64,000 nucleotides of DNA from Aminicella lysinilytica (GCF_004362975.1 NZ_SNXO01000001.1:1-64000), one strand, 5' to 3'. Shown: positions 7,248 through 16,063, counted from the stretch's first letter. The notes: generated from the letters alone by a model not told the origin. Made by a program: numbers and translations.

Positions 7248-8630
7248 CTAGTGTTGCCACAATTCTATCATACTTTCTATGGAAGTTTCAATAGCCTCCA
7301 GAGGAATCTGATTATAATAGAAAATCAGCGCCGCCGTGTCCTGGTCTGTGAGCATGGCTACCGGCGCCACGTGAAGGCCTATGGAGCCAGCCCGGGAACT
7401 GAGAACTTCCGGCGGGATTTTCGTGGTGACCCGCAGGGTGATGTTGATGCCGGAGCTGGTGTTCAGAGGAGTAACAAAATCTTTCGCGTATTTGTTGAAG
7501 GCCGTCAGGACGGTCTGTAGTTTCTGGGCGTAGAGATTTCTGAGCTTGCGTATGCCTGTGTAATAGTAGCCCTTTTCCATGAAGAGGGCCAGGGTCAGCT
7601 GTTCCTCCTTGGAGCAGGTCTGGTCGTAGTCGCCCTTGGTCTCGCTGAAAATGCCGGCCATTTTCTGAGGCAGGATCATGTAACTGATCTTGATGGCCGG
7701 GAACAAAGTAGATGAGAAGGAACCGAAATACACCACATTGGACTTTTTGTCCAGACCCTGAAGTGCAGGCACAGGCCGGCCGAAGTAGCGCAGTTCGCTG
7801 TCGTAGTCATCCTCCAGAATAATGCTGTTATTGGCTGCTGCCCAGTCCAGCAGCTCATAACGCCTGCCTATGGGCATGACCGAGCCTGTCGGGAACTGGT
7901 TGGACGGACTCACGTAGACTGCCGATGGAATGTTCACCGGCAGTTTTTCTATGGCGATGCCGTCAGCGGCTACAGGAATTTTGGTTATTGTAAAACCGTG
8001 GTCCCGGAAGATTTTCTGGACAGGCAGATAGCCAGGATCCTCTGTGGCTACATGGCCGATATTCAGACGGTTCATGATTCTGGAAAGGTGGTTGGTCAGC
8101 TGCTGGGTGCCGGCACTGATGACTATCTGGTCCGGCGTACAGATGACGCCTCGGGATGAGTAGACGTACTTGGAGATTTCGAAGCGCAGGACCTGCTCTC
8201 CCTGGGGGTCGCTCTCGAAAAGCAGCAGATGGGAATAGTAGTTCAGCACCTCGGACATGCATTTCTTCCATTTGCCGAAGTCGAAGCTGGACAGGTCGTA
8301 TTTGTAGCGGGCGTCCTCGAAGGGATAGTTCTCGAAATCCACCGCAGCATCATCGGCCCGGTTGCCGGCGCCGACGCCTGCGGAAAGCTTGGCCACATAG
8401 TACCCCGACTGGGGCTTGCTTACGACATAGCCCTCCACCAGAAGCTGGTTGTAGGCCATCTCCACTGTAGTGATGCTCACGCCTAAGGTTTTGGAGATAC
8501 TCCTCAGGGAAGGCAGCTTCTCTCCGGCCGCCATATTGCCGCAGGTGATTTCCCCTTTCAGATAATCGTACAACTGTATATACATTGATTTACTAGAACT
8601 GTTATGCAATTCTATGGAAATTGGCTTCAT
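7248..8630 (-). CDS. MocR/PdxR-type regulator (GntR HTH fused to aminotransferase domain)
   Basis: A PLP-dependent transcription factor of 460 residues. Residues about 10-75 form a GntR winged helix-turn-helix (KLPSLRSISKTLGVSITTVEMAYNQL). The rest is a class-I aminotransferase-like domain with YVSPSNQFPTGSVMP and LEDDYDSELRYFG. The position where fold type I enzymes carry the PLP lysine reads SFSSTLFPAIKISYMI, so the lysine is present. Members near ECF-type membrane proteins often control vitamin B6 salvage, and this gene is divergent from an ECF S-component 130 bp away, which supports that role by context. GNTR boxes were not resolved in the intergenic region. Confidence 0.88.
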   Translation of the reverse strand: MKPISIELHNSSSKSMYIQLYDYLKGEITCGNMAAGEKLPSLRSISKTLGVSITTVEMAYNQLLVEGYVVSKPQSGYYVAKLSAGVGAGNRADDAAVDFENYPFEDARYKYDLSSFDFGKWKKCMSEVLNYYSHLLLFESDPQGEQVLRFEISKYVYSSRGVICTPDQIVISAGTQQLTNHLSRIMNRLNIGHVATEDPGYLPVQKIFRDHGFTITKIPVAADGIAIEKLPVNIPSAVYVSPSNQFPTGSVMPIGRRYELLDWAAANNSIILEDDYDSELRYFGRPVPALQGLDKKSNVVYFGSFSSTLFPAIKISYMILPQKMAGIFSETKGDYDQTCSKEEQLTLALFMEKGYYYTGIRKLRNLYAQKLQTVLTAFNKYAKDFVTPLNTSSGINITLRVTTKIPPEVLSSRAGSIGLHVAPVAMLTDQDTAALIFYYNQIPLEAIETSIESMIELWQH

Positions 8631-8760
8631 TTTACCCGATGCCTCCTAACTGTATATTAAAAAGTAATTAATATTGCATATTTGAAAAGATACACTTTAA
8701 TGCTATTATAATGGTGGATCCAGAAAAGGTCAATACTTGATGATAATTTAGGAGACAGAA

Positions 8761-9318
8761 ATGAACAGATATGAATCGGACAAGAAAATAAACATGATAG
8801 TAATGACGGGACTCATGATGTGCCTGATACTGGTAGCGACCAGTTTATTCAAGGTTCCTGTGCCGTTTACACAGGGCTATGTGCATCTGGGCGACGCTAT
8901 GATATTCCTTTCAGTGCTGGTACTGGGCAAGAAGAACGGCGCCATCGCAGCGGGCTTCGGCTCGGCTCTCGGCGACATCCTCGGCGGCTACGCTATGTGG
9001 GCCCCTTGGACCTTCGTGATCAAATTCGCTATGGCCTTTGTCATGGGCATCTTCGTTGAAGCCATGGAAAAGCGTGGACATAAGACCGGAAATAAAGGCG
9101 TTTGCCTTATAGAAGTCCTGGGAATGATCCTGGGCGGAGCTGAAATGGCCGGCGGTTACTTCATCGCAGAGCGTTTCATCTACGGAAACTGGACAGTCGC
9201 CGCACTGGCGATCCCATGGAACATCGGACAGTTTACAGTTGGCATGATAGTAGCCACAGTACTGGCGGCGGCACTTTATAAGACCCCAGCGAAAAAATTC
9301 TTTGCTATCAAGAACTAA
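8761..9318 (+). CDS. ECF transporter S component, possibly for a B6 vitamer
   Basis: An integral membrane protein of 185 residues with about five or six helices. The segment FTQGYVHLGDAMIFLSVLVL, then GKKNGAIAAGFGSALGDILG and APWTFVIKFAMAF, match the ECF-transporter substrate-binding family that includes riboflavin- and pyridoxine-type S components. Energy-coupling subunits (EcfA/EcfT) are not in the window, so a shared module is expected. Divergence from a MocR/PdxR-type regulator points to pyridoxine or pyridoxal, but that is inference. GGAGACAGAA precedes the ATG. It is followed by a foldable leader and terminator before the hydrogenase maturation genes. Confidence 0.82.
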   Translation: MNRYESDKKINMIVMTGLMMCLILVATSLFKVPVPFTQGYVHLGDAMIFLSVLVLGKKNGAIAAGFGSALGDILGGYAMWAPWTFVIKFAMAFVMGIFVEAMEKRGHKTGNKGVCLIEVLGMILGGAEMAGGYFIAERFIYGNWTVAALAIPWNIGQFTVGMIVATVLAAALYKTPAKKFFAIKN

Positions 9319-9324
9319 TCATGT

Positions 9325-9486
9325 TACAATGGTCGTACTGACCGGGAAGGCTCACGTAGCCTGAGGCGGGAAGGCCATGGGACATGAACAAAAAGCAGCT
9401 CGGCCGGGGCTACGCCTCGGAAATCAAATGCGGGCCGCCAATACTATTGAAATTGGAACCCTGTGCCTTTCGGCACAGGGTTTTTT
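9325..9486 (+). promoter_or_regulatory. candidate structured leader/attenuator upstream of the hyd maturation genes
   Basis: Between the ECF gene and the TM1266-like gene lies a GC-rich stretch able to fold in competing ways. GGCT-CACGT-AGCC can form a local hairpin, or CGTAGCC can pair with a later GGCTACG; GAGGCG can pair with CGCCTC. It ends in a strong intrinsic terminator at 9457-9486, about 58 nt before the start codon. A TACAAT sequence near 9326 could be a -10 element. I could not match it to a known riboswitch class. It may simply be the 3' UTR and terminator of the ECF gene. Confidence 0.35.
9457..9486 (+). terminator. intrinsic terminator
   Basis: An 11-bp perfect stem (AACCCTGTGCC with GGCACAGGGTT) around a TTTC loop is followed by a run of six T. 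It ends the ECF transcript or acts as an attenuator for the following genes. Confidence 0.88.
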
Positions 9487-9544
9487 GAGCGCAGGCGGTG
9501 CATCCGGCAGGGATGCGCAGGCCACGCAAATTTTGGAGGTAAAA

Positions 9545-9799
9545 ATGGAAAACAGAGTAGCTATGATATCCATCGTCGTGGAAAACGGCCATGAGGCAGG
9601 AGATCTCAACGGGATACTCCACGAGTACAGCGAATATATAATAGGACGCATGGGGCTGCCTTACAGAAACAGACAGATTTTCCTCATCAGTATAGCCATA
9701 GACGGACCGGCCGACGCCATCAGCGCTTTGGCCGGGAAGATCGGCGCTTTGCCTGGAGTTTCAGCCAAGACCGTCTATGCCAGGTTAGAGGAAAAATAG
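9545..9799 (+). CDS. TM1266-family iron-only hydrogenase system regulator
   Basis: An 84-residue protein with an ACT/NikR-C-like ferredoxin fold, the size and sequence expected for the family found beside [FeFe]-hydrogenase maturation genes. The strand pattern MENRVAMISIVVEN...NRQIFLISIAIDGPADAISALAGKIGALPGVSAKTVYA is typical. It has no DNA-binding domain of its own, so it probably senses a metabolite and acts through a partner. The start at 9545 is supported by GGAGGTAAAA; an upstream in-frame extension crosses the terminator and is rejected. It is followed after 2 nt by hydE, so the genes are co-transcribed. Confidence 0.87.
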   Translation: MENRVAMISIVVENGHEAGDLNGILHEYSEYIIGRMGLPYRNRQIFLISIAIDGPADAISALAGKIGALPGVSAKTVYARLEEK

Positions 9800-9801
9800 A
9801 G

Positions 9802-10929
9802 ATGGCAGATGTCAGAGATCGCAGCCAGGGTCCGCCGAGCTCTGGGTGGGAAGGCGGCGGGGCTAGCACCAGGGCACTTATTGACACCTTGGAGGCCGAC
9901 CGTCACCTGGACAGAAATCAGTGGATCGCTTTCTTCCGGGGCAGGACGCCTGAGGCCTTGGAGTACCTCAGCACTCGGGCGAGGGAAGTGAGCAGGAAGC
10001 AGTTCGGCCGGGATATTTACACCAGGGGCCTCATCGAGTTCACCAACTACTGCCGAAACGATTGCTATTACTGCGGCATCAGGTGCAGCAACGCCAAGGC
10101 TGACCGGTACCGGCTCACAGATCAGCAGATAATGGATTGCTGCAAACAGGGATACGGACTGGGCTTTCGGACCTTCGTTCTCCAGGGCGGCGAGGACCCG
10201 CAGTTGACGGAGGATCGCATCGCCTGCCTGGTGACCGCCATTAAGGATAAATACCCCGACTGCGCTGTGACCCTTTCCATAGGAGAATGGGAACGCAGCA
10301 GCTACGAAAGATTCTTCCGGGCCGGCGCCGACAGATACCTTTTGCGCCACGAGACGGCAGACCCGGAACATTACCGACGCCTGCACCCGAAGGGATTATC
10401 CCCGGAGCACAGAAAACAGTGCCTCCGGGAGCTTGCGGAGATCGGCTATCAGGCTGGGACGGGCTTCATGATCGGGTCCCCGGGCCAGGGGCCGGAGCAG
10501 CTGGCAGAAGACATGCTTTTCATAGAACAGCTGGCGCCGCAGATGATCGGCATAGGACCCTTTGTGCCACACCACGACACGCCCTTTGCCGGGGAGCGCG
10601 CCGGGACTGTAGAGGAAACCCTTTACTGCATCGGGGCCCTGAGGCTCATGCTGCCACAGGCTTTGATACCGGCAACGACGGCCCTTGGCACCATGGCGGA
10701 AGACGGCCGGGAGCGGGGCATACTGGCAGGAGCCAATGTGGTCATGCCGAACCTGTCGCCTTTGGGGGTCAGGGAAAAATACGAATTATACGATAACAAA
10801 ATCTGCACTGGGGATGAGGCGGCGGAGTGCCGGGATTGTCTGGAGCTGCGGATGGAGTCTATAGGTTACAGGCTTGTTGTGTCCCGCGGGGATCACCCGC
10901 AGGCTGGAAAGGAAGAAAGAAATGTATGA
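9802..10929 (+). CDS. hydE: [FeFe]-hydrogenase H-cluster radical SAM maturase HydE
   Basis: A radical SAM enzyme of 375 residues that helps build the diiron subcluster of the H-cluster. The [4Fe-4S]-binding CX3CX2C motif reads CRNDCYYC, followed by the usual glycine/arginine region and the conserved HETADPEHYRRLHP and TGFMIGSPGQ segments. The N-terminus is longer and richer in glycine and serine than usual. It starts 2 nt after the regulator gene and overlaps hydG by 8 nt. The partial C-terminal second cluster site of some HydE proteins is not obvious. Confidence 0.95.
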   Translation: MADVRDRSQGPPSSGWEGGGASTRALIDTLEADRHLDRNQWIAFFRGRTPEALEYLSTRAREVSRKQFGRDIYTRGLIEFTNYCRNDCYYCGIRCSNAKADRYRLTDQQIMDCCKQGYGLGFRTFVLQGGEDPQLTEDRIACLVTAIKDKYPDCAVTLSIGEWERSSYERFFRAGADRYLLRHETADPEHYRRLHPKGLSPEHRKQCLRELAEIGYQAGTGFMIGSPGQGPEQLAEDMLFIEQLAPQMIGIGPFVPHHDTPFAGERAGTVEETLYCIGALRLMLPQALIPATTALGTMAEDGRERGILAGANVVMPNLSPLGVREKYELYDNKICTGDEAAECRDCLELRMESIGYRLVVSRGDHPQAGKEERNV

Positions 10930-12340
10930 TATGATGTCGCCGAAGACGGAGGATTTTATTAATGATGAAGAGATCAGGCAGTGTCTGGATTATGGTGAGG
11001 CTCACAAGACTGACCGGGCGCTGATTGATGAGATACTGGCTAAGGCCCGCCTGCGGAAGGGTGTCACTCACAAGGAGGCTATGGTCCTGCTGGATTGTGA
11101 ACTTGAGGATAAGAATGAGGAGATATATGCCCTGGCTCAGCAGATCAAGAAGGATTTCTACGGCAACCGCATAGTAATGTTCGCGCCACTGTATCTTTCT
11201 AATTACTGTGTAAACGGCTGCGAGTACTGCCCGTATCATTTTCGCAATAAGCATATAGCCAGGAAGAAGCTGACTCAGGACGAGATCCGCCAGGAGGTCA
11301 TAGCTCTTCAGGATATGGGTCATAAGCGTCTGGCCCTGGAGGCCGGCGAGGATCCTGTAATGAATCCTATCGAGTACATACTGGAGTCTATCAACACCAT
11401 ATATAACATCAAGCATAAGAACGGTGCTATCCGCCGTGTCAATGTGAACATCGCTGCCACCACTGTGGAAAACTACACGCGGCTGAAGGACGCAGGCATC
11501 GGGACATATATTTTGTTCCAGGAGACATATAATAAGGTAAATTATGAACGCCTGCATCCTACGGGCCCTAAGCATGACTATGCTTACCATACGGAAGCCA
11601 TGGACAGGGCCATGGATGGCGGCATCGACGACGTGGGGCTCGGCGTGCTTTTCGGGCTTAATAATTACAGGTATGATTTCACCGGTATACTTATGCATGC
11701 GGAGCATCTGGAGGCCTATAAAGGCTGTGGCCCGCATACTATCAGTGTGCCGAGGGTGCGCCAGGCTGATGATATCGATCCGGATGTTTTCAACAACGGC
11801 ATCACCGATGATACTTTCGCCAAGATCGTTGCATGCATCCGTATCGCAGTTCCATACACGGGCATGATCGTTTCTACTCGCGAGAGCGAAGCTTCCAGGA
11901 AACGCGTCCTGCATCTGGGGATTTCTCAGATCAGCGGAGGCTCCCGCACCAGTGTCGGAGGCTATGCTGAGGAGGAGTCGGAAGAGGACAGCTCGGCCCA
12001 GTTCGATGTAAATGACAGACGCACCCTGGATCAGGTGGTCAACTGGCTTATGACTATGGGCTATGTGCCAAGTTTCTGCACGGCCTGCTACCGAGAAGGC
12101 CGCACGGGCGACCGATTCATGTCTCTGCTGAAGGGCGGACAGATAGTTAACTGTTGCCATCCTAATGCACTGATGACGCTGAAGGAATATCTGGAGGACT
12201 ACGCATCTTCGGAGACCAAGGCCCTGGGCGATGCGCTGATCACCCGCGAACTTGATGTAATAACCAATCCGAAGGTCCGCGAAAAGTGCGAAGCTTATCT
12301 GGGCGACATCCAGAACGGGCAGCGAGATTTCAGATTCTAA
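10922..12340 (+). CDS. hydG: [FeFe]-hydrogenase maturase HydG (tyrosine lyase)
   Basis: A radical SAM tyrosine lyase of 472 residues that supplies CO and cyanide as an Fe(CO)2(CN) synthon. The SAM cluster motif is CVNGCEYC; the C-terminal auxiliary cluster motif (CTAC followed 21-22 residues later by CC) is intact. The ATG at 10922 follows GGAAAGGAAGAAAG and overlaps the hydE stop, indicating translational coupling. A MITE-like element begins 14 nt after the stop and separates this gene from hydF. Confidence 0.95.
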   Translation: MYDMMSPKTEDFINDEEIRQCLDYGEAHKTDRALIDEILAKARLRKGVTHKEAMVLLDCELEDKNEEIYALAQQIKKDFYGNRIVMFAPLYLSNYCVNGCEYCPYHFRNKHIARKKLTQDEIRQEVIALQDMGHKRLALEAGEDPVMNPIEYILESINTIYNIKHKNGAIRRVNVNIAATTVENYTRLKDAGIGTYILFQETYNKVNYERLHPTGPKHDYAYHTEAMDRAMDGGIDDVGLGVLFGLNNYRYDFTGILMHAEHLEAYKGCGPHTISVPRVRQADDIDPDVFNNGITDDTFAKIVACIRIAVPYTGMIVSTRESEASRKRVLHLGISQISGGSRTSVGGYAEEESEEDSSAQFDVNDRRTLDQVVNWLMTMGYVPSFCTACYREGRTGDRFMSLLKGGQIVNCCHPNALMTLKEYLEDYASSETKALGDALITRELDVITNPKVREKCEAYLGDIQNGQRDFRF

Positions 12341-12353
12341 AAAATCCTAGTAT

Positions 12354-12607
12354 GTGTTTTATGATAAATCACGATATTTGGAGCCAAAAATCTGAATTTT
12401 AATTATTGCTGAAGGGAATTCTGAACTCGAGTACAGATATGAACGTATATGAAATAACCAGAAGCCAACAAAGGTGATGAGCGTGTGAAGTGGAGCCAAA
12501 ATTGTGACTCGGAGAGAGGTATAATTGTGCAAGACCACTCTGTGCTATACGTAATCGTGGTGGTTTTCGTATTTTGGACACGAAAAATTCGATTTGTCAT
12601 AAAACAC
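12354..12607. mobile_element. MITE-like element, copy 1
   Basis: Flanked by inverted repeats: GTGTTTTATGATAAATC at 12354-12370 and its near-exact reverse complement at 12591-12607 (16 of 17 bases). A second element with the same ends lies at 27996-28270. No coding sequence is present inside. The word TGGAGCCAAAA occurs twice inside (12379-12389 and 12491-12501). The right end precedes the hydF ribosome binding site by about 55 bp, so hydF is either expressed through the element or from a promoter within it. No clear target duplication is visible. Confidence 0.7.
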
Positions 12608-12674
12608 ATCAAGGCAAGTGAGCCCGGAGCCGAAATCAGTAAACCCGCAACCAAGACAATTGAAAGGAGCATCA

Positions 12675-13988
12675 ATGTCACTGAACGATACGCCATCGGG
12701 CGAAAGAATACATATAGGTTTTTTCGGCAGACGCAACGCCGGAAAATCCAGCATAGTCAACCGAGTGACCGGCCAGAGGCTTTCTGTGGTTTCGCCCCAG
12801 AAGGGCACCACGACAGATCCGGTCTACAAGGCCATGGAGCTCTTGCCACTGGGCTCGGTCATGATCATCGACACTCCTGGCTTCGATGATGAGGGAGCCC
12901 TGGGCGGCCTTCGCGTGGAGAAAGCAAAGGAAGTCCTTGGCAAAACTGACATCGCCGTACTGGTGGTGGACGGCAGCGCAGTGCCAGGCGTTGCTGAGGT
13001 CTGCGACAATGCGCCAAGGGCGGCTGAGGCCGACGCCAGCGTAGCGCCTGCTCTCGCTCCACCGGACAGGCAATTGATAGAAATGTTCAGGGAACGGCAG
13101 GTTCCCTACATTATCGTTTTTAACAAAATGGATCTGGCGGCCGAGGCCGGTCGCCCGGTAGAATTGCAAGTGACCGGCCGTATGGGAATCCCGACGGGCA
13201 GCATCGAGGCCAGCCTCCCGGCGACAGCTCTATATGTCAGTGCCAGGACCGATGAAGGCATAACCGAGCTGAAGGAGCGCCTGGCGCAAATGGTGCCGAC
13301 CAGAGACGCCGGGCGCCGCCTGGTCGGTGACCTGATAAACCAGGGCGACCAGATCGTGCTGGTGATTCCTATTGATGAGTCGGCTCCGAAGGGCAGGTTG
13401 ATCCTGCCCCAGCAGCAGGTCATCCGCGATATTCTGGAGGCCGGCGCGACCGTAACGGTTGCAAGGGAGACAGAACTAGTTGGGGCTTTGAACGCCCTTC
13501 GCACCAAACCAAGCCTGGTAATCACTGACAGTCAGGCTTTTCATGAGGTAGCAGAGATACTGCCGGCCGACATGCTGCTGACGTCGTTCTCGATTTTAAT
13601 GGCCAGGTATAAAGGCTTTCTGGATACAGCTCTTGCGGGGGTGGACTCTATTGAAGGTATCCGGGACGGGGACCGGGTCCTTGTCGCCGAGGGCTGCACG
13701 CATCACCGGCAGTGTAACGACATCGGCACCGTAAAAATACCCCGCTGGCTGAAGGCCCACACGGGGCGAAAAATAATTATTGAAACTGTAAGCGGCAGAG
13801 ATTTCCCAAGTGACCTTTCGGATTACAAGGTCGTCATCCACTGCGGCGGCTGCATGCTCAACGAACGTGAAGTCGTGAGACGCAGGGATGTAACTCTGGC
13901 GCAAAATATACCTTTTATCAATTATGGCGTGCTGATTGCGTACATGAACGGAATCCTTCAGAGGAGCATTGCGCCGTTGGGATTGTAG
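12675..13988 (+). CDS. hydF: [FeFe]-hydrogenase maturation GTPase HydF
   Basis: The scaffold GTPase (438 residues) on which the diiron subcluster is assembled and delivered to HydA. The GTPase domain has the P-loop GRRNAGKSS, G3 DTPGFDDEGALG and G4 NKMD. The C-terminal iron-sulfur site follows the HydF CXH...HCXXC rule: CTH at about residue 355 and HCGGC about 45 residues later. The start at 12675 follows AAAGGAG; an upstream in-frame extension would reach back into the MITE-like element and is not used. It belongs with hydE and hydG. Confidence 0.94.
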   Translation: MSLNDTPSGERIHIGFFGRRNAGKSSIVNRVTGQRLSVVSPQKGTTTDPVYKAMELLPLGSVMIIDTPGFDDEGALGGLRVEKAKEVLGKTDIAVLVVDGSAVPGVAEVCDNAPRAAEADASVAPALAPPDRQLIEMFRERQVPYIIVFNKMDLAAEAGRPVELQVTGRMGIPTGSIEASLPATALYVSARTDEGITELKERLAQMVPTRDAGRRLVGDLINQGDQIVLVIPIDESAPKGRLILPQQQVIRDILEAGATVTVARETELVGALNALRTKPSLVITDSQAFHEVAEILPADMLLTSFSILMARYKGFLDTALAGVDSIEGIRDGDRVLVAEGCTHHRQCNDIGTVKIPRWLKAHTGRKIIIETVSGRDFPSDLSDYKVVIHCGGCMLNEREVVRRRDVTLAQNIPFINYGVLIAYMNGILQRSIAPLGL

Positions 13989-13996
13989 GGCCAGTC

Positions 13997-14266
13997 TTAC
14001 ATAGAATCATCCTGGCCTCTATCGTCTCTCTCGTTTTTGTCGTGCAAAAGGATCCATTTGGCGCGGATCTGGTAGTTGTCGTTTTTCTTGTCGTCACAGT
14101 ATTTTTCAAAGGGCGACTCTTTTTTGTCCTTGTTAGACACCGTTGCCTTTGCAGGCTTTTCAACTGCAGGCTTGTTGCCCCGTGCCTTTTTGTAGATCGT
14201 AGTGATCGCCCACATTACTAAGGCGAATCCAAGTACTACGAATACAGCTATCATTGTAATTTCCAT
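13997..14266 (-). CDS. small single-pass membrane protein, unknown function
   Basis: An 89-residue protein with one N-terminal membrane helix (about residues 4-24), then a lysine-rich, highly charged cytoplasmic tail. I do not recognise a family. Its start overlaps the stop of the next minus-strand gene by 1 nt (TAATG), so the two are coupled. It is the last gene of a minus-strand run that begins with a sigma factor and anti-sigma-like protein and may belong to that regulon. It ends 9 nt from the convergent hydF stop. Confidence 0.6.
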   Translation of the reverse strand: MEITMIAVFVVLGFALVMWAITTIYKKARGNKPAVEKPAKATVSNKDKKESPFEKYCDDKKNDNYQIRAKWILLHDKNERDDRGQDDSM

Positions 14267-14712
14267 TATTGATTTCCCCCTTTCTTTGCTGTGTTATGTT
14301 TTCGGTAATTCTGTATGCTGAAAAACAATACAGAGACAATAATTGTAGTGATGATCACGACAACTGATATCGTGAAGAAAACCATATTGCTAAAATTGAT
14401 TCCAACGGTTTCAGACCCGATGGTGCTGACATTTCTCATATATATAAATAACCAAATCAGGCAAGTAATTGTTATACCGATAGTGTAAACGCATTTATGG
14501 GCAACGGAGTGTTCTGCATATGAGGAAACTGTGCTATATCTGTAACGTATAGCTACAATTACAACAGCAACAACAAAACCGCTGAGCAGTATTATCAAGT
14601 GACCGATGGCATTATCAATAGTGCCATCAGTGTGGTAGTCTGCGTTTACACTGTATAAACACGGGAAAGAAAAGACTATTGTCAACAGAAGTATTTCTTT
14701 TATGTATTTTAT
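14266..14712 (-). CDS. multi-pass membrane protein, unknown function, unusual start
   Basis: A hydrophobic protein with an apparent signal peptide and three further membrane helices; no family recognised. The start is uncertain. An AAAGGAGG ribosome binding site at about 14720-14727 points to codon 14710-14712, which is ATA, not ATG. Reading from there gives a good signal sequence (KYIKEILLLTIVFSFPCLYS). The first conventional start in frame is TTG at 14685, 35 nt from the ribosome binding site and in the middle of that signal sequence. Either AUA is used, or an ATG has mutated. The gene is coupled to the 89-residue gene downstream. Confidence 0.55.
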   Translation of the reverse strand: MKYIKEILLLTIVFSFPCLYSVNADYHTDGTIDNAIGHLIILLSGFVVAVVIVAIRYRYSTVSSYAEHSVAHKCVYTIGITITCLIWLFIYMRNVSTIGSETVGINFSNMVFFTISVVVIITTIIVSVLFFSIQNYRKHNTAKKGGNQ

Positions 14713-14847
14713 GAAACTGGCCTCCTTTCTTTTATATATTTGAGTGTCTTGATTGACCTCTCATATATATAAACTGTCTGAGTGGCGATTTGTGGACAAG
14801 ATTTTCGAAAAAAGGTAAAAATAATTTGAAAATAACCTAAATGACGG

Positions 14848-15516
14848 CTATTTGAATTGTTTCATAACAGATATAGCCATATTTTTAAGAGTTTTATAAT
14901 CACAGTTTCCACTTAAGTCATAAGTATATGTACCGTCATCAAAGAAAATCTGATGCATGTCGTCTTTATGCGATATTATTGCCTTATGGCCAAAGATAGT
15001 GGTTTCATGAATATCGCTATCTTCCGCATCTAAACCGACGCTTTGACCATCTGCAAATGACTGATCATAATTAATGAATTGTTTTTTGCTGTTTTCATAA
15101 CTTATGTCATTGCTTATAGGGCCTCTATCTCTACTAATGACCTTAAATCCCGCAGGGCACTCAGGGTCAATATACTCGATTTTCGCATCTTCATCTACGG
15201 TCCCTTTCTGGTCGAAGGTGATACTCCAGTCAATAGCACTTTTTCTGATATGATATAGCAGACTGGGTTTCATCACAGCTATGGCAGTCAGAGAGGAGAT
15301 GATCAGCGTGGCAATCAGCACAGCCACCAACACTGCCCGGCGCAGCTGGAAGTGAGACACGTGAACGTAGCGGCGCTCAGCCGCCTTGAAGGCAGGCTTC
15401 ATTTTGCGCTGGAATTCCGCGGAAAATTCATGCTTAGGAGCGGCCGCAGCCTGAGCCTCAAGCATGGCAATCTCGTCAGCGTATACATCGGTCAGGGCAT
15501 TCTGCAGTTTACTCAT
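14848..15516 (-). CDS. anti-sigma factor-like membrane protein (DUF4367-type C-terminus)
   Basis: A 222-residue protein encoded directly after an ECF sigma factor with overlapping ends. The N-terminal ~65 residues are cytoplasmic and helical, one membrane helix follows (about residues 62-85, VLVAVLIATLIISSLTAIAV), and the extracellular part resembles DUF4367 domains of clostridial anti-sigma-like proteins. The expected role is to hold the sigma factor at the membrane until a signal arrives. No zinc-finger anti-sigma motif is visible. ATG at 15516 is chosen; a GTG three codons earlier is possible. Confidence 0.75.
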   Translation of the reverse strand: MSKLQNALTDVYADEIAMLEAQAAAAPKHEFSAEFQRKMKPAFKAAERRYVHVSHFQLRRAVLVAVLIATLIISSLTAIAVMKPSLLYHIRKSAIDWSITFDQKGTVDEDAKIEYIDPECPAGFKVISRDRGPISNDISYENSKKQFINYDQSFADGQSVGLDAEDSDIHETTIFGHKAIISHKDDMHQIFFDDGTYTYDLSGNCDYKTLKNMAISVMKQFK

Positions 15517-16063
15517 AGCGTCCACCCAGCCTTTCTATCAAAACTTCGCGGCCCCGCTGGGCGCGCTTCTGCACGGCAACTACGGACAGATCCAGCATAG
15601 TGGCGATCTCGACGTATCTATACTCGCACACGCACAAAAGATACATCACGTCGCGGTATATGGCAGGCAGGCTTTTGATCTCCGCGACAAGCGCGTTATA
15701 GCGGATGCTTTCGAAGACGCTGTCGCTGACAGGGCCTGTGTGACCGGCATTCTCTTCGGTAGCCTCGCCGGCATCGCTTTCATAGCCAAGGTCATTGCCA
15801 TTGTTTTTCAGCATATCCAGAGACACGTTTCTGACTATGATGAGGATGAAGCTCTTCGTCTGCCCGCTGTCGATGTCTCCGACCTTATGAAAGTTCTTGG
15901 CAATACGAAGAAAAGCCTCGTTTACAGCATCCTCAGTCAGGCCCTCGTCATTCAGGATATTCTTCGCAATAAAATGCATGAGCTGCATATACTGGTAGTA
16001 CAGCTTTTCAAATTTACTCTGCTCTTCCGGCGTGTCTACGATCTGTAGAAATGTTTGAAGCAT
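15509..16063 (-). CDS. ECF-type RNA polymerase sigma factor (sigma-70 family)
   Basis: A 184-residue sigma factor. Region 2 lies near the N-terminus (YYQYMQLMHFIAKNILNDEGLTEDAVNEAFLRIAKNF is split here by the usual helix breaks), and region 4 is the helix-turn-helix YRDVMYLLCVCEYRYVEIAT followed by MLDLSVVAVQKRAQRGR. GGGAG precedes the ATG. The upstream 80 bp contain two CATAATATG-like words that could belong to its own promoter, as autoregulation is common. It is divergent from the hydrogenase operon (181 bp apart). Confidence 0.88.
   Translation of the reverse strand: MLQTFLQIVDTPEEQSKFEKLYYQYMQLMHFIAKNILNDEGLTEDAVNEAFLRIAKNFHKVGDIDSGQTKSFILIIVRNVSLDMLKNNGNDLGYESDAGEATEENAGHTGPVSDSVFESIRYNALVAEIKSLPAIYRDVMYLLCVCEYRYVEIATMLDLSVVAVQKRAQRGREVLIERLGGRYE

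Noticed and set aside
9340-9440. SRP RNA, cobalamin riboswitch or other known RNA upstream of hydE
   Set aside because: Conserved cores of these RNAs (for example the GGAAG/AGCAG loop of SRP RNA or the GCCACTG box) are absent.
10859-12160. 433-codon minus-strand frame opposite hydG
   Set aside because: Antisense shadow of a clear radical SAM gene.
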